12,842 bases of DNA. It comes from an uncultured Ruminococcus sp. (GTDB lineage Bacteria; Bacillota; Clostridia; Oscillospirales; Ruminococcaceae). The stretch lies in NCBI GenBank assembly GCA_900543105.1, contig UQQA01000073.1, positions 1 to 12,842 of the forward strand. The letters are read 5' to 3'. A program made the position numbers and the translations under genes. This document shows, piece by piece, positions 12,748 to 12,842 of the stretch (position 1 is its first letter; every line of letters begins with the position of its first letter). Under the pieces are notes generated by a model. That model was not told the origin of the DNA and ran no database searches. It was given only the letters and a program-made list of their open reading frames with translations.

Positions 12748-12842
12748 TAATTCGCAATGCGAAATTCGGAATTATTTATACTAATTCTTATACTAATTCC
12801 AAACCGTTCTATAGACAAAGACGACAGATAGAATAATCCAAG
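12748..12842. repeat. Intergenic repeat element D (left end, truncated) with a 12-bp tandem duplication
   Basis: The sequence from 12748 reads as heptads TAATTCG, CAATGCG, AAATTCG, GAATTAT, matching the left ends of elements B and C. It is followed by an exact tandem 12-mer, TTATACTAATTC (12776-12787 and 12788-12799). The remainder to the window edge shows no gene. The element lies just upstream of the cdaA promoter, as element B lies just upstream of the trmO promoter. Confidence 0.5.

Overview
The window looks like a chromosomal segment of a low-to-mid GC Firmicute, most likely a gut Clostridia of the Ruminococcus/Oscillospiraceae type. This is inferred from gene content (a cdaA-cdaR pair, a clostridial Rrf2 regulator, TsaA-type TrmO, HflX), from AGGAGG-type ribosome binding sites, from sigma-A-like promoters with about 17-bp spacers, and from palindromic intergenic repeats of a style common in that group. 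No mobile-element proteins, tRNAs, rRNAs or CRISPR arrays are visible.

Layout, left to right. The window opens (1-301) with the right part of a non-coding repeat element. Minus-strand genes follow: glycogen phosphorylase (305-2659), trmO (2888-3565), a 530-bp non-coding repeat element (3632-4166), and the ribosome-rescue GTPase hflX (4164-5411). Upstream of hflX is a leader with a strong promoter, a 21-codon leader ORF with an ideal Shine-Dalgarno, and an intrinsic terminator just before the gene. Divergent from it is a membrane-anchored protein of unknown function (5745-6992, plus), then an Rrf2 regulator (7184-7618, plus). A third repeat element (7619-7915) fills the gap to a convergent FAD-dependent oxidoreductase (7898-9478, minus). 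A zinc-ribbon Nudix hydrolase (9613-10101, minus), a 118-bp tandem repeat array (10139-10407) and the cyclic-di-AMP pair cdaR-cdaA (10403-12659, minus) follow. A fourth repeat element begins at about 12748 and runs off the end.

Two themes stand out. First, the hflX leader has the architecture of a ribosome-mediated transcription attenuator. HflX splits stalled ribosomes, so translation stress sensed in the leader would switch on the rescue factor. Second, the intergenic spaces hold related non-coding elements with ends made of 7-bp tandem units arranged as inverted repeats, and with internal hairpins. They abut or run into the stop codons of neighbouring genes, supplying stop codons, a few C-terminal residues and probable terminators.

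The genes are mostly independent housekeeping units: glycogen breakdown, tRNA modification at A37, ribosome rescue, redox, nucleotide hydrolysis and c-di-AMP signalling. Only cdaA-cdaR is a clear operon. All database identities are from recognition of motifs; no search was run.
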